Shown: piece after piece, positions 27,668-38,559 of the stretch
Numbering within the stretch: position 1 is the first letter of the stretch
Layout: each line of letters opens with the position of its first letter
Notes under the pieces: model-generated
What the model was told of the DNA's origin: nothing
What the model saw: only the letters and a program-made list of their open reading frames with translations
Databases searched by the model: none
Assembly (NCBI GenBank): GCA_002355455.1
Contig: AP017375.1
Span: forward strand, 5,075,640-5,139,639
DNA: 64,000 bases
DNA from: Stanieria sp. NIES-3757
Lineage (GTDB): Bacteria > Cyanobacteriota > Cyanobacteriia > Cyanobacteriales > Xenococcaceae
Direction of reading: 5' to 3'
Program-made: the position numbers and the translations under genes

Positions 27668-27690
27668 AGGGCTTGGTAAAACCAAACCCT
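27668..27690 (-). terminator. Hairpin downstream of ispG
   Basis: The imperfect stem AGGGCTTGGT / ACCAAACCCT (one mismatch, 3-nt loop) lies 30 bases past the ispG stop. There is no long T-run on the minus strand, so this is a weak call. Confidence 0.35.
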
Positions 27691-27719
27691 GACAAACAAT
27701 CTTTTTAAAAGATTATCAA

Positions 27720-28940
27720 CTAAGGATCGACCCAACGACCATCAGTTTTGATCAGATTAATCAACTCTTCCACACCTCGATCTTCTGGTACTCGTTTAAT
27801 TTCCTCTCTACCGCGATACAAAGCAATATAACCAGATTGTTTACCTACATAACCATAGTCTGCATCTGCCATTTCGCCAGGGCCATTAACAATACAACCC
27901 ATCACGGCGATATCTAAACCAGTTAAGTGTTTAGTTGCTTCGCGAACTTTATGCAGTACTTCTTCCAAATTAAATAGAGTACGACCACAGGAAGGACAAG
28001 CAACGTACTCTACCATCGTCTTGCGTAATCCCAAAGCTTGCAGAATACTATAGCAAACGGGAATTTCTTTTTCTGGTGCTTCGGTGAGAGATACCCGAAT
28101 AGTATCGCCAATACCTTCAGCTAATAAAGTTCCAATTCCCGCAGTTGATTTAATTCTGCCATATTCTCCATCCCCTGCTTCGGTTACTCCTAGATGTAAA
28201 GGATAGTCCATGCCCAACTCATCCATCCGTTTGACCATCAGACGATAGGCAGCAAGCATGACAGGGACGCGAGAAGCTTTAAGAGAAATAACTATATTAT
28301 AAAAATCTAAAGATTCACAAATTTTAATAAATTCTAGGGCAGATTCGACCATTCCTTCAGGAGTATCACCATAGGTAAACAGCATCCTTTCGGATAAAGA
28401 ACCATGATTAACTCCAATCCGCATTGCTTTGCCTTGATCTCTTAAAGAAATAACTAAAGGCTCTAGAGTTTCGCGGATTTTTGCCCCAATTTCATCAAAT
28501 TCTGCTTGAGTGTATTCACTGCGATCGCCTGTAGGTTTTTCAAAGACGTATAAGCCTGGATTAATCCTAACTTTATCAACGTGTTTGGCAACTTCTAAGG
28601 CAATTTTCATGCCATTATGATGCACATCAGCGACAAGGGGAACTGGTTGATAGGTTTCGGCTAGTTTTTGTTTGATTTCTGCTAAAGCTTTGGCGTGCGC
28701 CATACTAGGAACTGTCACGCGGACAATTTCGCATCCAATCTCATGAAGACGGCGAATTGCAGCTACAGAACCATCAATATCCAGCGTATCCTCGTTAATC
28801 ATTGATTGCACGACTACAGGATAGCCACCACCAATGGTCACGTTACCTACTTGAACAGGACGAGTTTTACGACGATGAATAGTAGTATCAAAAGCTGGTG
28901 AGTTATTAGCAGTAAGATTAGGGTTATCCAGAGTTTGCAT
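27720..28940 (-). CDS. ispG: (E)-4-hydroxy-3-methylbut-2-enyl-diphosphate synthase
   Basis: The [4Fe-4S] enzyme of the MEP isoprenoid pathway, feeding carotenoid and chlorophyll-tail synthesis. It is 406 aa, typical for the cyanobacterial ferredoxin-dependent type. The N-terminal TIM barrel ([36 protein letters not shown]) is followed by the Fe-S domain with CPSCGRTLF and [18 protein letters not shown]. Confidence 0.98.
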   Translation of the reverse strand: MQTLDNPNLTANNSPAFDTTIHRRKTRPVQVGNVTIGGGYPVVVQSMINEDTLDIDGSVAAIRRLHEIGCEIVRVTVPSMAHAKALAEIKQKLAETYQPVPLVADVHHNGMKIALEVAKHVDKVRINPGLYVFEKPTGDRSEYTQAEFDEIGAKIRETLEPLVISLRDQGKAMRIGVNHGSLSERMLFTYGDTPEGMVESALEFIKICESLDFYNIVISLKASRVPVMLAAYRLMVKRMDELGMDYPLHLGVTEAGDGEYGRIKSTAGIGTLLAEGIGDTIRVSLTEAPEKEIPVCYSILQALGLRKTMVEYVACPSCGRTLFNLEEVLHKVREATKHLTGLDIAVMGCIVNGPGEMADADYGYVGKQSGYIALYRGREEIKRVPEDRGVEELINLIKTDGRWVDP

Positions 28941-29120
28941 AACTTGTTGTTATCTATTTGGTAGCGAATTTATCCACATTCTCAAATTATCTCATTGTTA
29001 GAGTAAGAGAATGTGAAACGATATTGAGTGGCAGCAGGCTCCGCCGTTCAACGGTCATTTGTACTATAACTAATGACCCAATCTGGCTAAACTTTAAATT
29101 TTCAATACCAAATTTTATTT

Positions 29121-30209
29121 TTATACAGTGACTGCTGATTCTAAACCCAGAAAATTCATTAACCTATCAATCTCAAAGTATTGATTCATTAACTCTTGAA
29201 TACATTGAACTTTAATCGGTTCGTGAATAGGAACTTTGCCAAAAGCGCGGTCGATAATTTCTACAGTAGTTAAAGTATCAAGATTAACTGATAAAACAGG
29301 AATTTCTAAATCTTCAGCACGACTGAGAATTAACGGTTGAGGAGGAATATGACCAGTCAAAACCAGACAGTGAGTAGAAGTTTCTAAAGCAGCTAGTTGC
29401 AATTCTGTGCGATCGCTTCCTGTCACAACCGCCATATTTTCCCGTTGACGGAAATATTCTAAAGCAGAATTAACATTCATTGCCCCAATACTTAGACTTT
29501 CTACCATCAAATCTAAGCGGTCTGGACGACAAAGAACTTGGGCTTTAAGTCGCTTGGCTAAGTTGCGGACACTAACACTATGAAGTAGGCTTTCTTTGGG
29601 TAAAATTCCTAAAACAGGAATATCTTGATGTTCTAAATAGGGTTTCACTACGGTTTGAACTTTCTCCAAATCTTGTGGTGCCACATCGTTGATCACCACC
29701 CCAATTAAACGATCGCCCAAAAACTTTTTCGCGCCTAATAAACTAGCTGTAAGCAATAGCGAATCATAACGCGCCACTAATAAAATTGAGGCATCAATTC
29801 CTTCAGCAATTTCTGCTACGGAAAGATTAAACAAACTTCCTTGCCACAGATTCCCAGGTCCTTCAAGTAGAACTAAATCCCCTTCTATTTCCGCCAGATA
29901 ATTTTGTAAAGCTTCAGTGTAATTAGTTTGATTCTTGCCTTGAAGACGATTATTAATTGTCTCTTCGTCTAAATATAACAAAGGCGATCGCACTCGACTA
30001 GCAGATAATCCTAGAGTACTAGTTAAAAAATCGACATCTTCTTCAAATAGTTCTTCAGAATCATCATTAGAATAAGTTCCCAAGGGTTTCGCATAAGCAA
30101 CACTAATTCCTTGTTTCTTTAATTGATGAGTTAAACCGAGAATAGTTGCTGATTTACCGCTATATTCTTCTGTTGAGCCGATTAATAAATACTTGGCAGA
30201 TTTTGCCAC
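29121..30209 (-). CDS. Phosphotransacetylase-family protein with BioD-like ATPase and DRTGG domains
   Basis: A 362-aa protein. A BioD/cobyrinate-synthase-type P-loop sits at the N-terminus (LIGSTEEYSGKSATILGL) and a DRTGG domain in residues about 210-315. The acetyltransferase domain of true Pta is absent. The GTG start is supported by AAGGAG 8 bases upstream. Its role is unclear: nucleotide-dependent regulation is likely, phosphotransacetylase activity is not. It is followed downstream by ispG. Confidence 0.85.
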   Translation of the reverse strand: MAKSAKYLLIGSTEEYSGKSATILGLTHQLKKQGISVAYAKPLGTYSNDDSEELFEEDVDFLTSTLGLSASRVRSPLLYLDEETINNRLQGKNQTNYTEALQNYLAEIEGDLVLLEGPGNLWQGSLFNLSVAEIAEGIDASILLVARYDSLLLTASLLGAKKFLGDRLIGVVINDVAPQDLEKVQTVVKPYLEHQDIPVLGILPKESLLHSVSVRNLAKRLKAQVLCRPDRLDLMVESLSIGAMNVNSALEYFRQRENMAVVTGSDRTELQLAALETSTHCLVLTGHIPPQPLILSRAEDLEIPVLSVNLDTLTTVEIIDRAFGKVPIHEPIKVQCIQELMNQYFEIDRLMNFLGLESAVTV

Positions 30210-30243
30210 TTCCCCACTCCTTAGATAAACAATTATTTGATTC

Positions 30244-30621
30244 TCACTGATCTAAGCGTAGTAATTTTCGATAAAACTCGCTGGGAAAATCGGTCAAGTG
30301 AGAGCGTTTAAAATTTATGATGACATCAATTAAGTAATCAATAAACTCTGAGTTAGACAATGTTACTTCATAGCTCAAATCTGCTTGTCCATCAAACTGT
30401 AAACGGCAACGAGTCAATTCCGAAGGCAATTTAGATACATACCAACTAGCCACAAAAGGAATATCATCTCCTCCTTCAATCACACGCTGTCCTTCTAAAG
30501 AACCCTGACGATATAAAGAAATAGCAACAGGTAATGAATCGTGTTTATTTTTTGAATAGTAAGGCATATAAATAATTACATCGCCTCTGCCAACAGGCTT
30601 TAATTCTTCAATAGTAGACAT
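30244..30621 (-). CDS. ebsA: EbsA-like type IV pilus biogenesis protein
   Basis: A 125-aa cyanobacterial protein resembling EbsA, which acts with PilB/PilQ components in pilus assembly, DNA uptake and biofilm self-suppression in Synechococcus. It shows LKPVGRGDVIIYMPYY, IPFVASWYVSKLPSELTRCRLQF and a C-terminal helix. The ATG at 30621 is preferred over the TTG six bases upstream. It lies 34 bases upstream of the DRTGG gene and could share its transcript. Confidence 0.7.
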   Translation of the reverse strand: MSTIEELKPVGRGDVIIYMPYYSKNKHDSLPVAISLYRQGSLEGQRVIEGGDDIPFVASWYVSKLPSELTRCRLQFDGQADLSYEVTLSNSEFIDYLIDVIINFKRSHLTDFPSEFYRKLLRLDQ

Positions 30622-30769
30622 AAACAAAAATCAGAACAATCTCTTGTCTTGAATGTTTAATAATAATAATCGAGCTAATAGTTATCTTGCTAATTGCCTA
30701 CTTCTTTATAGCACCAGTTTATTGAGACTGTGGAACTTTCAGTTATCAGTTATCAGTTACCTCGTAGGG

Positions 30770-30786
30770 GCAAGGCAGTGCCTTGC
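30770..30786. repeat. Interspersed inverted repeat (GCAAGGCA-G-TGCCTTGC)
   Basis: A perfect 8-bp inverted repeat in the ebsA-crtH spacer, preceded by heptad-like repeats (AGTTATCAGTTATCAGTTAC). It is a common type of cyanobacterial spacer repeat. Confidence 0.55.
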
Positions 30787-30803
30787 TTATTGATAAGCTG
30801 TAG

Positions 30804-32324
30804 TTATAAACCCAAATCTACTGCCACTCGATGACCACAAGCAAAACCCGAAAAAGCCACTGCATTTAAACCTTGACCAGGAAAAGTACTATCGCCAACA
30901 CAATATAAACCAGGAATAGCAGTACGATTAAAAGGCATTCCTAATAAACCAGCTAACTTGCGACTAGGGATCGGGCCGTAAGTACCTTCATCTCTGCCTA
31001 AAAAACGCCGATGGGTACGAGGAGTTCCTACTTCTTGATAATCTAACCCTGCTGCTAGTCCAGGAAAAATTACTTCGAGACGATGGATTAAGTTTGCTGC
31101 TGCGGTTTCTTTTTTCTCTTCATATTCTTGAGGAGATAAGCCTTGCCAATCTTCAAGCCAACTAGGGGTAAAGGTATGAATAATATGATGTCCTTCTGGG
31201 GCAAGAGTAGGATCGAGTAGAGTAGGAATGGAGACAAAAATAGTTCCTTCAGCAGTTTCCATCTTTTCCCAGTCTTCTAAAACAATATGATGACATTCGG
31301 TTTGGGGTGGTAAAACTTCTGCTTTAACTCCTAAGTGTAAACTAAGGAAACTGGGAGATTTTTGATATCGTTGTTGCCATCGTTTTTCTGAGGCGGGCAT
31401 TTGTTCTGGAGGCAAAAGTTTTTCAAAGGTATCCCAGCGAGTGGCATTGGAAACTATTCGGTGGGCGCGATACTCTTTTCCGTTGGCTAGTTGAACTCCC
31501 ACTGTTTTACCGTTTTCTACTAAAATTTTGGTTACTCTGGCTTTGTATTGAATTTCTCCCCCTGCTTTTTCTAACCCTTCAACTAATTTTTGGGCGATTT
31601 GTCCTACTCCACCTTTAGGATAGTTAATGCCACCATAATGTCTGTCGGAAAATACCATTCCTGCATTGATCATCGGCGTGTGGGAAGCTGGCATAACCGA
31701 CCAACAGTAACATTCCATATCAATAAATTTTAGTAGTCGCGAATCTTTGATGTAACGACGAGCAATATCTCCTGCATTTTGAGGTAAATATTTAACTAAT
31801 CCTAAACAGGCAAAGGGGTGTTGAAAAAATACTCGCGTTAAATAACGAGGTTCTTCTAAGGAAAGCAAATCCATTGTATTGAGACAGTTGAAGACTTGCC
31901 AGCATTCATCATAAAAACGGCGAATTCCTTGGGCTTCATGGGGAAAAATTGCAATCAGTTCTTGCAAAAATTTCTCATAATTACGATGAACTTTTAATTC
32001 TAATCCATTAGGAAGATGATAATGAATTTGAACTGGATCGGGAATGGTTTCAATCTTCATCCCTACTGCTGCTAAGGCGCGAGTCAATAAATTAGTAGTA
32101 CCCTCTGTCCCAAAACCAAAAATCATTGAAGCACCGACATCGAAGCGATAACCTTCTCTCTCAAAATAGCCAGCACTCCCTCCTGGAATTAGGTAACGTT
32201 CTAAGACTAATACTTTTGCTCCTTTAGCAGCTAATTGAGTAGCGGTAACTAAGCCACCAATCCCAGAGCCAATTACTATCACATCATAATCAACTTTTGT
32301 CTTAGCTATGCTGATCGCGTTCAT
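30804..32324 (-). CDS. crtH: Carotenoid (prolycopene) isomerase CrtH
   Basis: Converts poly-cis-lycopene to all-trans-lycopene, an FAD enzyme at the membrane. The 506-aa protein carries the dinucleotide fold [20 protein letters not shown] and the CrtISO signatures [38 protein letters not shown] and [20 protein letters not shown]. The related crtD is also in the window (59139-60671). Confidence 0.93.
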   Translation of the reverse strand: MNAISIAKTKVDYDVIVIGSGIGGLVTATQLAAKGAKVLVLERYLIPGGSAGYFEREGYRFDVGASMIFGFGTEGTTNLLTRALAAVGMKIETIPDPVQIHYHLPNGLELKVHRNYEKFLQELIAIFPHEAQGIRRFYDECWQVFNCLNTMDLLSLEEPRYLTRVFFQHPFACLGLVKYLPQNAGDIARRYIKDSRLLKFIDMECYCWSVMPASHTPMINAGMVFSDRHYGGINYPKGGVGQIAQKLVEGLEKAGGEIQYKARVTKILVENGKTVGVQLANGKEYRAHRIVSNATRWDTFEKLLPPEQMPASEKRWQQRYQKSPSFLSLHLGVKAEVLPPQTECHHIVLEDWEKMETAEGTIFVSIPTLLDPTLAPEGHHIIHTFTPSWLEDWQGLSPQEYEEKKETAAANLIHRLEVIFPGLAAGLDYQEVGTPRTHRRFLGRDEGTYGPIPSRKLAGLLGMPFNRTAIPGLYCVGDSTFPGQGLNAVAFSGFACGHRVAVDLGL

Positions 32325-32616
32325 ATTTTAAATAAACTTATTGAAAAATTCCTGAATATTTAGTCTAGTTTACCGCTAAAAAAAAACAGGGGAGTCGCTT
32401 CTTTGATGACTCGCGATCCCGCCTGCCGATTCCTTGAGAGGAGAACACTGAAAAATAATATACCGCTTATTAGTAATTTATGTCAACAATAATGAGATTA
32501 AGTTGCAATAGGCACATTTGTTGAAACTGTTCATTACAAATGACTAATAAGTAGTAACCAATGACAAAATTAGCTTGCTACAATAGCCTTGTCATTTTGT
32601 ATGGTCTAGGCTAGAT
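32325..32616. other. Divergent spacer crtH / kinase
   Basis: The spacer holds a GC-rich repeat-like block (about 32391-32450, with GGGGAGTCGC..GATGACTCGCGATCCC). The two gene starts are on opposite sides. No promoter is assigned. Confidence 0.4.
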
Positions 32617-34014
32617 ATGGCTCGTTCTTCGGCTTTACTTCGAGATGGAACAATTCTCAATGACCGCTATAAAATTATTAGAGAGATAGGAAGAGGCGGT
32701 TTTGGGCGGACTTATCTGGCAGAAGACACCCAACGCTACCGAGAAAAATGTGTCCTCAAGGAATTTGCGCCTCAAGTAGAAAACGAGCGCGATTTACGCA
32801 AAGCGGAAGAATTATTTGAACGAGAAGCGGGTATTCTTTATCAACTAAAACACGAACAAATTCCCAGATTTGAAGCCTTATTAAGAACCAAAATTAATGG
32901 CAAAGAGTCTTTGTTTTTAGTTCAAGAATATATTGAGGGAGATAGTTACTGGGATTTACTACAACGTACAGGCAAATTTAGTGAAGTAGAAGTCATTCAA
33001 TTACTCAAAGAATTGTTACCTGTATTGGAATATATTCACTCAGAAAATTTAATTCATCGTGATATTTCTCCTGATAATTTACTTTTTAGAGAGAAAGATG
33101 ATAAGCCAGTCTTAATTGATTTTGGTTGTGTTAAAGTAGCAGCTAATGCTGTGTCTAAATCTACAGGACAATCGATTACTTTAATTGGCAAAAAAGGCTA
33201 CGCTCCTGAAGAACAAATGCGGAGTGGACAAGCCTTCCCTAGTAGCGATCTTTATTCTTTAGCTGTTACAATTGTAGTATTATTAACCGCTAAACAACCC
33301 CATGATCTATACGATATGCATCAGGGGGTTTGGCGTTGGCAATCAGAAGTTAAGCTCAGTTCTCATTTGAGTAAAATATTAGAAAAAATGCTGGCTTATC
33401 ATCCTCGCGATCGCTATCAATCTGCTAGACAAGTTATTAAAGCACTAGAAGCTAATCAAATTTCAATTGTGAGTAATTTTGTTTCAAAAATACGTACTTT
33501 AATAGTTGCACCTGGAAATCCTGAAACGCAAACTAATCCTAATCGTCCTCTTAGTAAAATTGCGTCTCAGGTTAATACTAATATTTCTCGGCTAAAAACT
33601 CAAGCACTTACTGTTTCTCGTCAGATTACCCAACCACCTCCCGAAGTAAATAAAGTATCCCATTTTAGTAAATTAGGATTACTTGCTACAGGAGTAATTA
33701 TTTTACCGGGAATTTTAACCTTTACTTTGATCAAAAATTTGCTTTCTACTCCCAATGGTTTTCATGCTTTAACTAATAGTTCTCTAAGTAAACAAGAAAG
33801 CAATCTACAAAAAGACATCTACGAACGTCTTCAAGCATTACAACTAGATGCTGGCAATTTTTATGGACAAGTAGACCAAGAATTTTATCGTCGTTATCCT
33901 CAATTAAAAAATGTGCAATTAACCGAGCAATTAGAACATCGCCAGTATCGAGAAACTTGGTATCAAATTGCTAATACTTTGTTAAAACAACAAGAAAATA
34001 AATTCAATAATTAA
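32617..34014 (+). CDS. Serine/threonine protein kinase, membrane anchored
   Basis: A 465-aa Hanks-type kinase with all catalytic motifs: G-loop IGRGGFGRTYLAED, VLKEF lysine, HRDISPDNLLF, IDFGCVK and GYAPEEQM (APE-like). Kinase residues about 17-270 are followed by a linker, a hydrophobic segment at about 352-375 and a short extracytoplasmic domain (IYERLQALQLDAGNFYGQVD). The target is unknown. Confidence 0.92.
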   Translation: MARSSALLRDGTILNDRYKIIREIGRGGFGRTYLAEDTQRYREKCVLKEFAPQVENERDLRKAEELFEREAGILYQLKHEQIPRFEALLRTKINGKESLFLVQEYIEGDSYWDLLQRTGKFSEVEVIQLLKELLPVLEYIHSENLIHRDISPDNLLFREKDDKPVLIDFGCVKVAANAVSKSTGQSITLIGKKGYAPEEQMRSGQAFPSSDLYSLAVTIVVLLTAKQPHDLYDMHQGVWRWQSEVKLSSHLSKILEKMLAYHPRDRYQSARQVIKALEANQISIVSNFVSKIRTLIVAPGNPETQTNPNRPLSKIASQVNTNISRLKTQALTVSRQITQPPPEVNKVSHFSKLGLLATGVIILPGILTFTLIKNLLSTPNGFHALTNSSLSKQESNLQKDIYERLQALQLDAGNFYGQVDQEFYRRYPQLKNVQLTEQLEHRQYRETWYQIANTLLKQQENKFNN

Positions 34015-34035
34015 TTAGATTTTTTTGAATAACAA

Positions 34036-35523
34036 TTATGAATTTGGCTCAGTAATCGGTAAGGTAATTGTAAAAGTTGTACCTACATTTAATTCCGATT
34101 CAAAACAGATATCTCCTTGATGAATTTCCACATATTTTTTCACAATCGCTAATCCTAAACCAGTACCAGGTAAAGTACCGACATTAGCAGCACGATGAAA
34201 ACATTCAAATAAAGAACTCCGATCTTCTGGTGGAATACCAATACCGCGATCGCGTACTTGAAAAACAACTCGCTCAAGAGAGCATTTTACATTTAAATTA
34301 ATTACACCACCTTCTGGCGAATATTTCATAGCATTAGAAAGTAAATTTTTCAGAATTTGTTTAACAATATTTTCATCTAAATATATGTTATTTTGTTCGC
34401 CTTGATAATCAAATAAAATTTCATGTTTTTGAGGAGAAATCACCAGAAATTTGTTAACTAATTCTTGGCAGAGTTGAACCAGATTAATTTTACTAGGTGT
34501 AAAGACTACTTCTTCTGATTCAACTTGATTAACTAATAAAACATCATCAACTAAATTAGTCATGTGTTCAGTAGCCATACGAATTTTACGAAAACAAGCT
34601 TCTTTCTGCTCTTGATTGAGTTTACCGTCTTGACTATGGAGTAAATCAACTGCTAAAGAAATAATTGTTAAAGGAGTACGGTATTCATGGGAAATGGTGC
34701 GGACAATACGAGTTTTTAATTCATGAAGTTCTTTTTCTCTCGCTAAAGCTTGCCGAATCCGATTATTTTCTAAACGATTTTTTTCTCCTTCTAATAACAT
34801 TTGTAATTGTTGGACATAAGTAGAGGCTTGATTCGCAATTTTATATAAAATTCGGATATGTTCTTCAGTAAATTGTTTGGCTTTTTCCGTCCCTACAAAT
34901 AATAGTCCGATAATCTGTTTTTCTTCTGGAGAATTGGCAATAATGGGAACAAAAAAATGAGAGCCAATTTGCTGAATTTTTAGTTGAGAAGACGATTGAA
35001 TTTGATTGTTAAGATTGTGTAAACAAAGAGGTAGGTTAAGTAGATCTAATCCATTTACTTTAACCATACTCTCTAAAAGTCGTTGCTGAATCTCTAATTG
35101 AGCAGTAGTAGAAAGAGGACGGTTAGCATTAAGAAACAGTTCGCATATTTTTGGTTCGAGTAGAATTCCTCCCGTCACATCGCAAGGAACAACAGTATGC
35201 AAATGTTTTAACATTGAGCGAAATAAATCTTCGTAGTTTAAAGTAGAGCCAATTTGTCGCGAAAGATCGTAGCAAAGCTCTAATTCAAATACTTTTTGAT
35301 TGAGTTGAGTTTCTAGTCTTTGTTCAAATTCAGTTTCTAATTGAGATAACTTTTGTTGAGTAGCGAGTAGAGTAGAAGTTAGCTGCTGATTTTTTAACTG
35401 TTCTTCTTGTAATTGAAGTTTTAGTAACTCTAAATTTGAGTTATTCAAATGGTTTGAAGTATTATCTCTTGCTTGAGCTTTTATTTCATCTTCATTATTT
35501 GGTGAGTGGTTACTATCTACCAT
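34036..35523 (-). CDS. GAF-domain sensor histidine kinase
   Basis: A 495-aa soluble kinase. An N-terminal coiled coil (residues about 20-75) is followed by GAF (about 85-240) and HisKA with the H-box RTISHEYRTPLTII. HATPase_c then shows LLSNAMKYSPEGG, DRGIGIPPEDRSSLF and GTGLGLAIVKKYVEIHQG. There are no membrane segments, so the signal is intracellular. No response regulator is adjacent. It is convergent with the Ser/Thr kinase, 21 bases apart. Confidence 0.93.
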   Translation of the reverse strand: MVDSNHSPNNEDEIKAQARDNTSNHLNNSNLELLKLQLQEEQLKNQQLTSTLLATQQKLSQLETEFEQRLETQLNQKVFELELCYDLSRQIGSTLNYEDLFRSMLKHLHTVVPCDVTGGILLEPKICELFLNANRPLSTTAQLEIQQRLLESMVKVNGLDLLNLPLCLHNLNNQIQSSSQLKIQQIGSHFFVPIIANSPEEKQIIGLLFVGTEKAKQFTEEHIRILYKIANQASTYVQQLQMLLEGEKNRLENNRIRQALAREKELHELKTRIVRTISHEYRTPLTIISLAVDLLHSQDGKLNQEQKEACFRKIRMATEHMTNLVDDVLLVNQVESEEVVFTPSKINLVQLCQELVNKFLVISPQKHEILFDYQGEQNNIYLDENIVKQILKNLLSNAMKYSPEGGVINLNVKCSLERVVFQVRDRGIGIPPEDRSSLFECFHRAANVGTLPGTGLGLAIVKKYVEIHQGDICFESELNVGTTFTITLPITEPNS

Positions 35524-35997
35524 TGAAATTAAAGTTTAAAACTAAAAATTATTAAATAGACTTTGTTAATAATAGTTTAAAACTATTACGACCTTGAGTT
35601 TGAGGTTGATATCTTCTTAGGTATTTGTATTTATATAACAAAAATTGAGTTTTAATTTACAAAACTTTAACTTTTTAAAACCTGTCTTAAAAAAATCTAA
35701 AATTTTAAATTCATAGTTGACCAATAATTCGCTCTTTCCCATGAATTGTTGGCAATTGTTTTTAAAAAATTTAATCCCAATAGTTGGAGGGGATCGTCGA
35801 GATAAGAGATAAATTTAACTTGATTAAGTTACCCCTAAAAGATGTGGATATTTTTACTGTCGTTAATATCTGATTAAATTACTGCAACGACTATACAGAT
35901 TGCGAGAAACTAAGCTTAAATAAAGGGGAAAAGCTCGCTTCATTTCGTGTCTTTTCCTTTTCAGCTAAATTAAGTCAAGTTTTAAGCATTGATAACT
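35524..35997. other. Divergent spacer with a leader hairpin
   Basis: A 470-base AT-rich spacer. The one clear structure is a hairpin at 35922-35962, GGAAAAG / CTTTTCC plus flanking A/T pairs with a 20-nt loop, 35 bases before the GH57 start. It may be part of that gene's 5' UTR. Confidence 0.4.
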
Positions 35998-38559
35998 ATG
36001 GTTTCTGCTACTCAGAAGACTGCTACTAAAGTTTCTCATAACATTGAAACAGCTAAAGCAAATCCACGCAAAACTGCTAGTGGAGTTTACGTTACCGTTC
36101 ACGGTCATTTTTATCAACCGCCAAGAGAAAATCCTTATTTAGATACGATTGAACGGCAACCCAGTGCTTATCCTTATCATGATTGGAATGAACGCATTTA
36201 TTATGAATGTTATCGTCCGAATGCCTTTGCGAGAATTTTAAATGATGGTGGCGAAGTAATTGGGATCGTTAATAACTTTGAATATCTTAGCTTCAATATT
36301 GGACCAACTTTGATGTCTTGGTTAGAAAAATACGATTTTGAAGTGTATCAGCGTATTCTTGAAGCAGATCGAATCAGTTGTGAACGATTAAATGGTCATG
36401 GTAATGCGATCGCGCAAGTTTATAATCATATTATTCTGCCTTTGGCTAATGAAAGGGATAAGTATACTCAAATTCGTTGGGGAATAGCTGATTTTCGTTC
36501 TCGTTTTCAGCGAGAACCAGAAGGAATGTGGTTGGCAGAAACTGCTGTAGACTATCCGACTTTGAAAGTATTAGTTGATGAAGGAATTCGTTTTATTATC
36601 CTTGCTCCTTCTCAAGCCGAACGCTGTCGTCCTTTGCCTACTAAAGACAATCGTAATCCAGAATGGCATGAAGTCGGCGGTGCTCAGATCGATCCTACTC
36701 GTCCCTATCGCTGCACCTTAGAAGATGGTCGTGATATTGATATTTTCTTTTATGATGGCCCAATCTCCAGAGATATGGGTTTTAGCGATATTTTAACCAA
36801 TGGCGATCGCTTTGTGGCAAGATTAGGTCAAGCCATTAAAGGGGATCGTCGTCCTGCTCAACTCATTAATGTGGCTACGGATGGAGAAACTTTTGGTCAT
36901 CATAAAGGCGGAACAGAAAAGTGTCTGGCTTATGTTTTTACCAAAGAATTTAAAAATAGAGGCTGGAATCTTACCAATTACGCCCATTATCTCAGTATTA
37001 GTCCTCCTACCTGGGAAGTAATCCTCAAACCAGTAACCGCTTGGAGTTGTTCCCACGGAGTCGACAGATGGCAAGATGATTGTGGTTGTGGTGGTGGTGG
37101 TGTCTGGCACCAAAAATGGCGCAAACCTTTACGAACTACTTTAGACTGGTTACGCGATCGCTTGATTGAAGTTTATGAAGAGTTAGGCAGTAAATATTTT
37201 TGCGATCCTTGGGAAACTAGAGATCATTATATCCAAGTTATTAGCGACCGCAGTTACGAAAATGTGGAGCGATTTTTTAATACTCATCAATGTCGTCAAC
37301 TCAGCCCTGAAGAGAAAATTGATGCTTTAAGATTATTAGAAATGCAGCGTCATGCGTTGTTAATGTACACTAGCTGCGGTTGGTTTTTTGAAGAGATTTC
37401 TCGTCCTGAAGGAGTTCAAATTCTGCGTTATGCTGCTCGTGCCATCGAATTAGCTGGAGAAGTAGCCGGAGTTTATTGGAAATTAGACTTTTTAAATCGT
37501 TTAGCTGAAGCACCCAGTAATGTCGAACTATTTGGTAACGGAGCGGAAGTTTACCGTCAATTAGTTGTTTCTGCGCAGATTAGTTTTCAACAAGTCGCTG
37601 CTCACTATGCCATTAGCAGCCTCTTTAATACTTATACTAATCTCGAACAAATGTACTGCTATGCAGTTGAACAACTTGACTACCAAAAACAGCAGATGGG
37701 TGCGCTTACTTTAGCAGTGGGACAAGTTCGTTTGACTTCTGAAATTACTAGGGAAAGCCATCATTTTGTCTTTGCCGTACTGCATTTAGGAGGTTGGGAT
37801 TTTCACTGCTGCATTCAAACTTTTGCTAGTCGTCTGGCTTATAGCGAAAACAAGCAACACTTATTTGAAGCTTTTAAACAAGCTAGTGCTGCTCAAACAA
37901 TTGTCGCCATGAATAAGTTATTTAGCGATCGCTCTTTTAATTTACAACATTTGTTTGCCGAAGAAAGACATCGAATTATCGAACAGTTAACTGACCAAAC
38001 CAAAAAACACTTAGATCAGCTTTATACTCAAGTTTATCGGGAAAATTATAGTATTTTGCTGGCTTTCCAACGGGAAGAGTTACCTGTTCCCCAAGAACTA
38101 CAAGTAGCAGCCGAAGTAGCTTTATCTCATCGTTGCTTAGAGATTGTTGCAGCTTTAGAATCTGAACCCCAAGCGATTGATAGTCATTTAAGTGAACTAG
38201 TCTCAGTAGCTACGGAAGCTAATCATTTTCGTTGTCAATTAAACATTCCTGAAGCGAAAAAAATTCTTGAACAACTAATTATGCAATCGCTCTGGCAAAT
38301 ACTTTATGAAGGCGACCCCGCTAGTATAGAAAACGAGTTAGCCAGAATCGAGCAAATCTTAGCAATTAGTGAATATCTACATCTTGGCTTATTTCTCGAC
38401 CGCGCCCAAGAAATTTATTACAAATGCTTACATCAGCACATTGTACCTCATTGTTTTTCTGAAACAGAAAATGGTTGTCGTTGGAACCGTAGTCAACTAC
38501 GTCCTCTGCTCAAACTAGGCAAAAAATTAGCGGTAGATGTAAATAACTGGTCAATCTAA
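35998..38559 (+). CDS. Glycoside hydrolase family 57-like, DUF3536 protein
   Basis: An 853-aa protein with an N-terminal GH57 barrel (YVTVHGHFYQPPRENPYLD, LSFNIGPTLMSWLEKYD, EPEGMWLAETAVDYPTLK). The acid/base segment is NVATDGETFGHHKGG. A DUF3536 C-terminal half follows, with CGCGGGGVWHQKWR and YTSCGWFFEEIS. Probably an alpha-glucan-active enzyme, given glgP in the same window, but the substrate is undetermined. The ATG at 35998 is used instead of the TTG at 35989. Confidence 0.9.
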   Translation: MVSATQKTATKVSHNIETAKANPRKTASGVYVTVHGHFYQPPRENPYLDTIERQPSAYPYHDWNERIYYECYRPNAFARILNDGGEVIGIVNNFEYLSFNIGPTLMSWLEKYDFEVYQRILEADRISCERLNGHGNAIAQVYNHIILPLANERDKYTQIRWGIADFRSRFQREPEGMWLAETAVDYPTLKVLVDEGIRFIILAPSQAERCRPLPTKDNRNPEWHEVGGAQIDPTRPYRCTLEDGRDIDIFFYDGPISRDMGFSDILTNGDRFVARLGQAIKGDRRPAQLINVATDGETFGHHKGGTEKCLAYVFTKEFKNRGWNLTNYAHYLSISPPTWEVILKPVTAWSCSHGVDRWQDDCGCGGGGVWHQKWRKPLRTTLDWLRDRLIEVYEELGSKYFCDPWETRDHYIQVISDRSYENVERFFNTHQCRQLSPEEKIDALRLLEMQRHALLMYTSCGWFFEEISRPEGVQILRYAARAIELAGEVAGVYWKLDFLNRLAEAPSNVELFGNGAEVYRQLVVSAQISFQQVAAHYAISSLFNTYTNLEQMYCYAVEQLDYQKQQMGALTLAVGQVRLTSEITRESHHFVFAVLHLGGWDFHCCIQTFASRLAYSENKQHLFEAFKQASAAQTIVAMNKLFSDRSFNLQHLFAEERHRIIEQLTDQTKKHLDQLYTQVYRENYSILLAFQREELPVPQELQVAAEVALSHRCLEIVAALESEPQAIDSHLSELVSVATEANHFRCQLNIPEAKKILEQLIMQSLWQILYEGDPASIENELARIEQILAISEYLHLGLFLDRAQEIYYKCLHQHIVPHCFSETENGCRWNRSQLRPLLKLGKKLAVDVNNWSI

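Noticed and set aside
29121-30209. True phosphotransacetylase (Pta)
   Set aside because: Only BioD-like and DRTGG domains are present; the acetyltransferase domain is missing.
36823-37113. 96-codon frame antisense to the GH57 gene, Thr-rich
   Set aside because: A shadow of the Gly/Trp-rich codons of the real gene.
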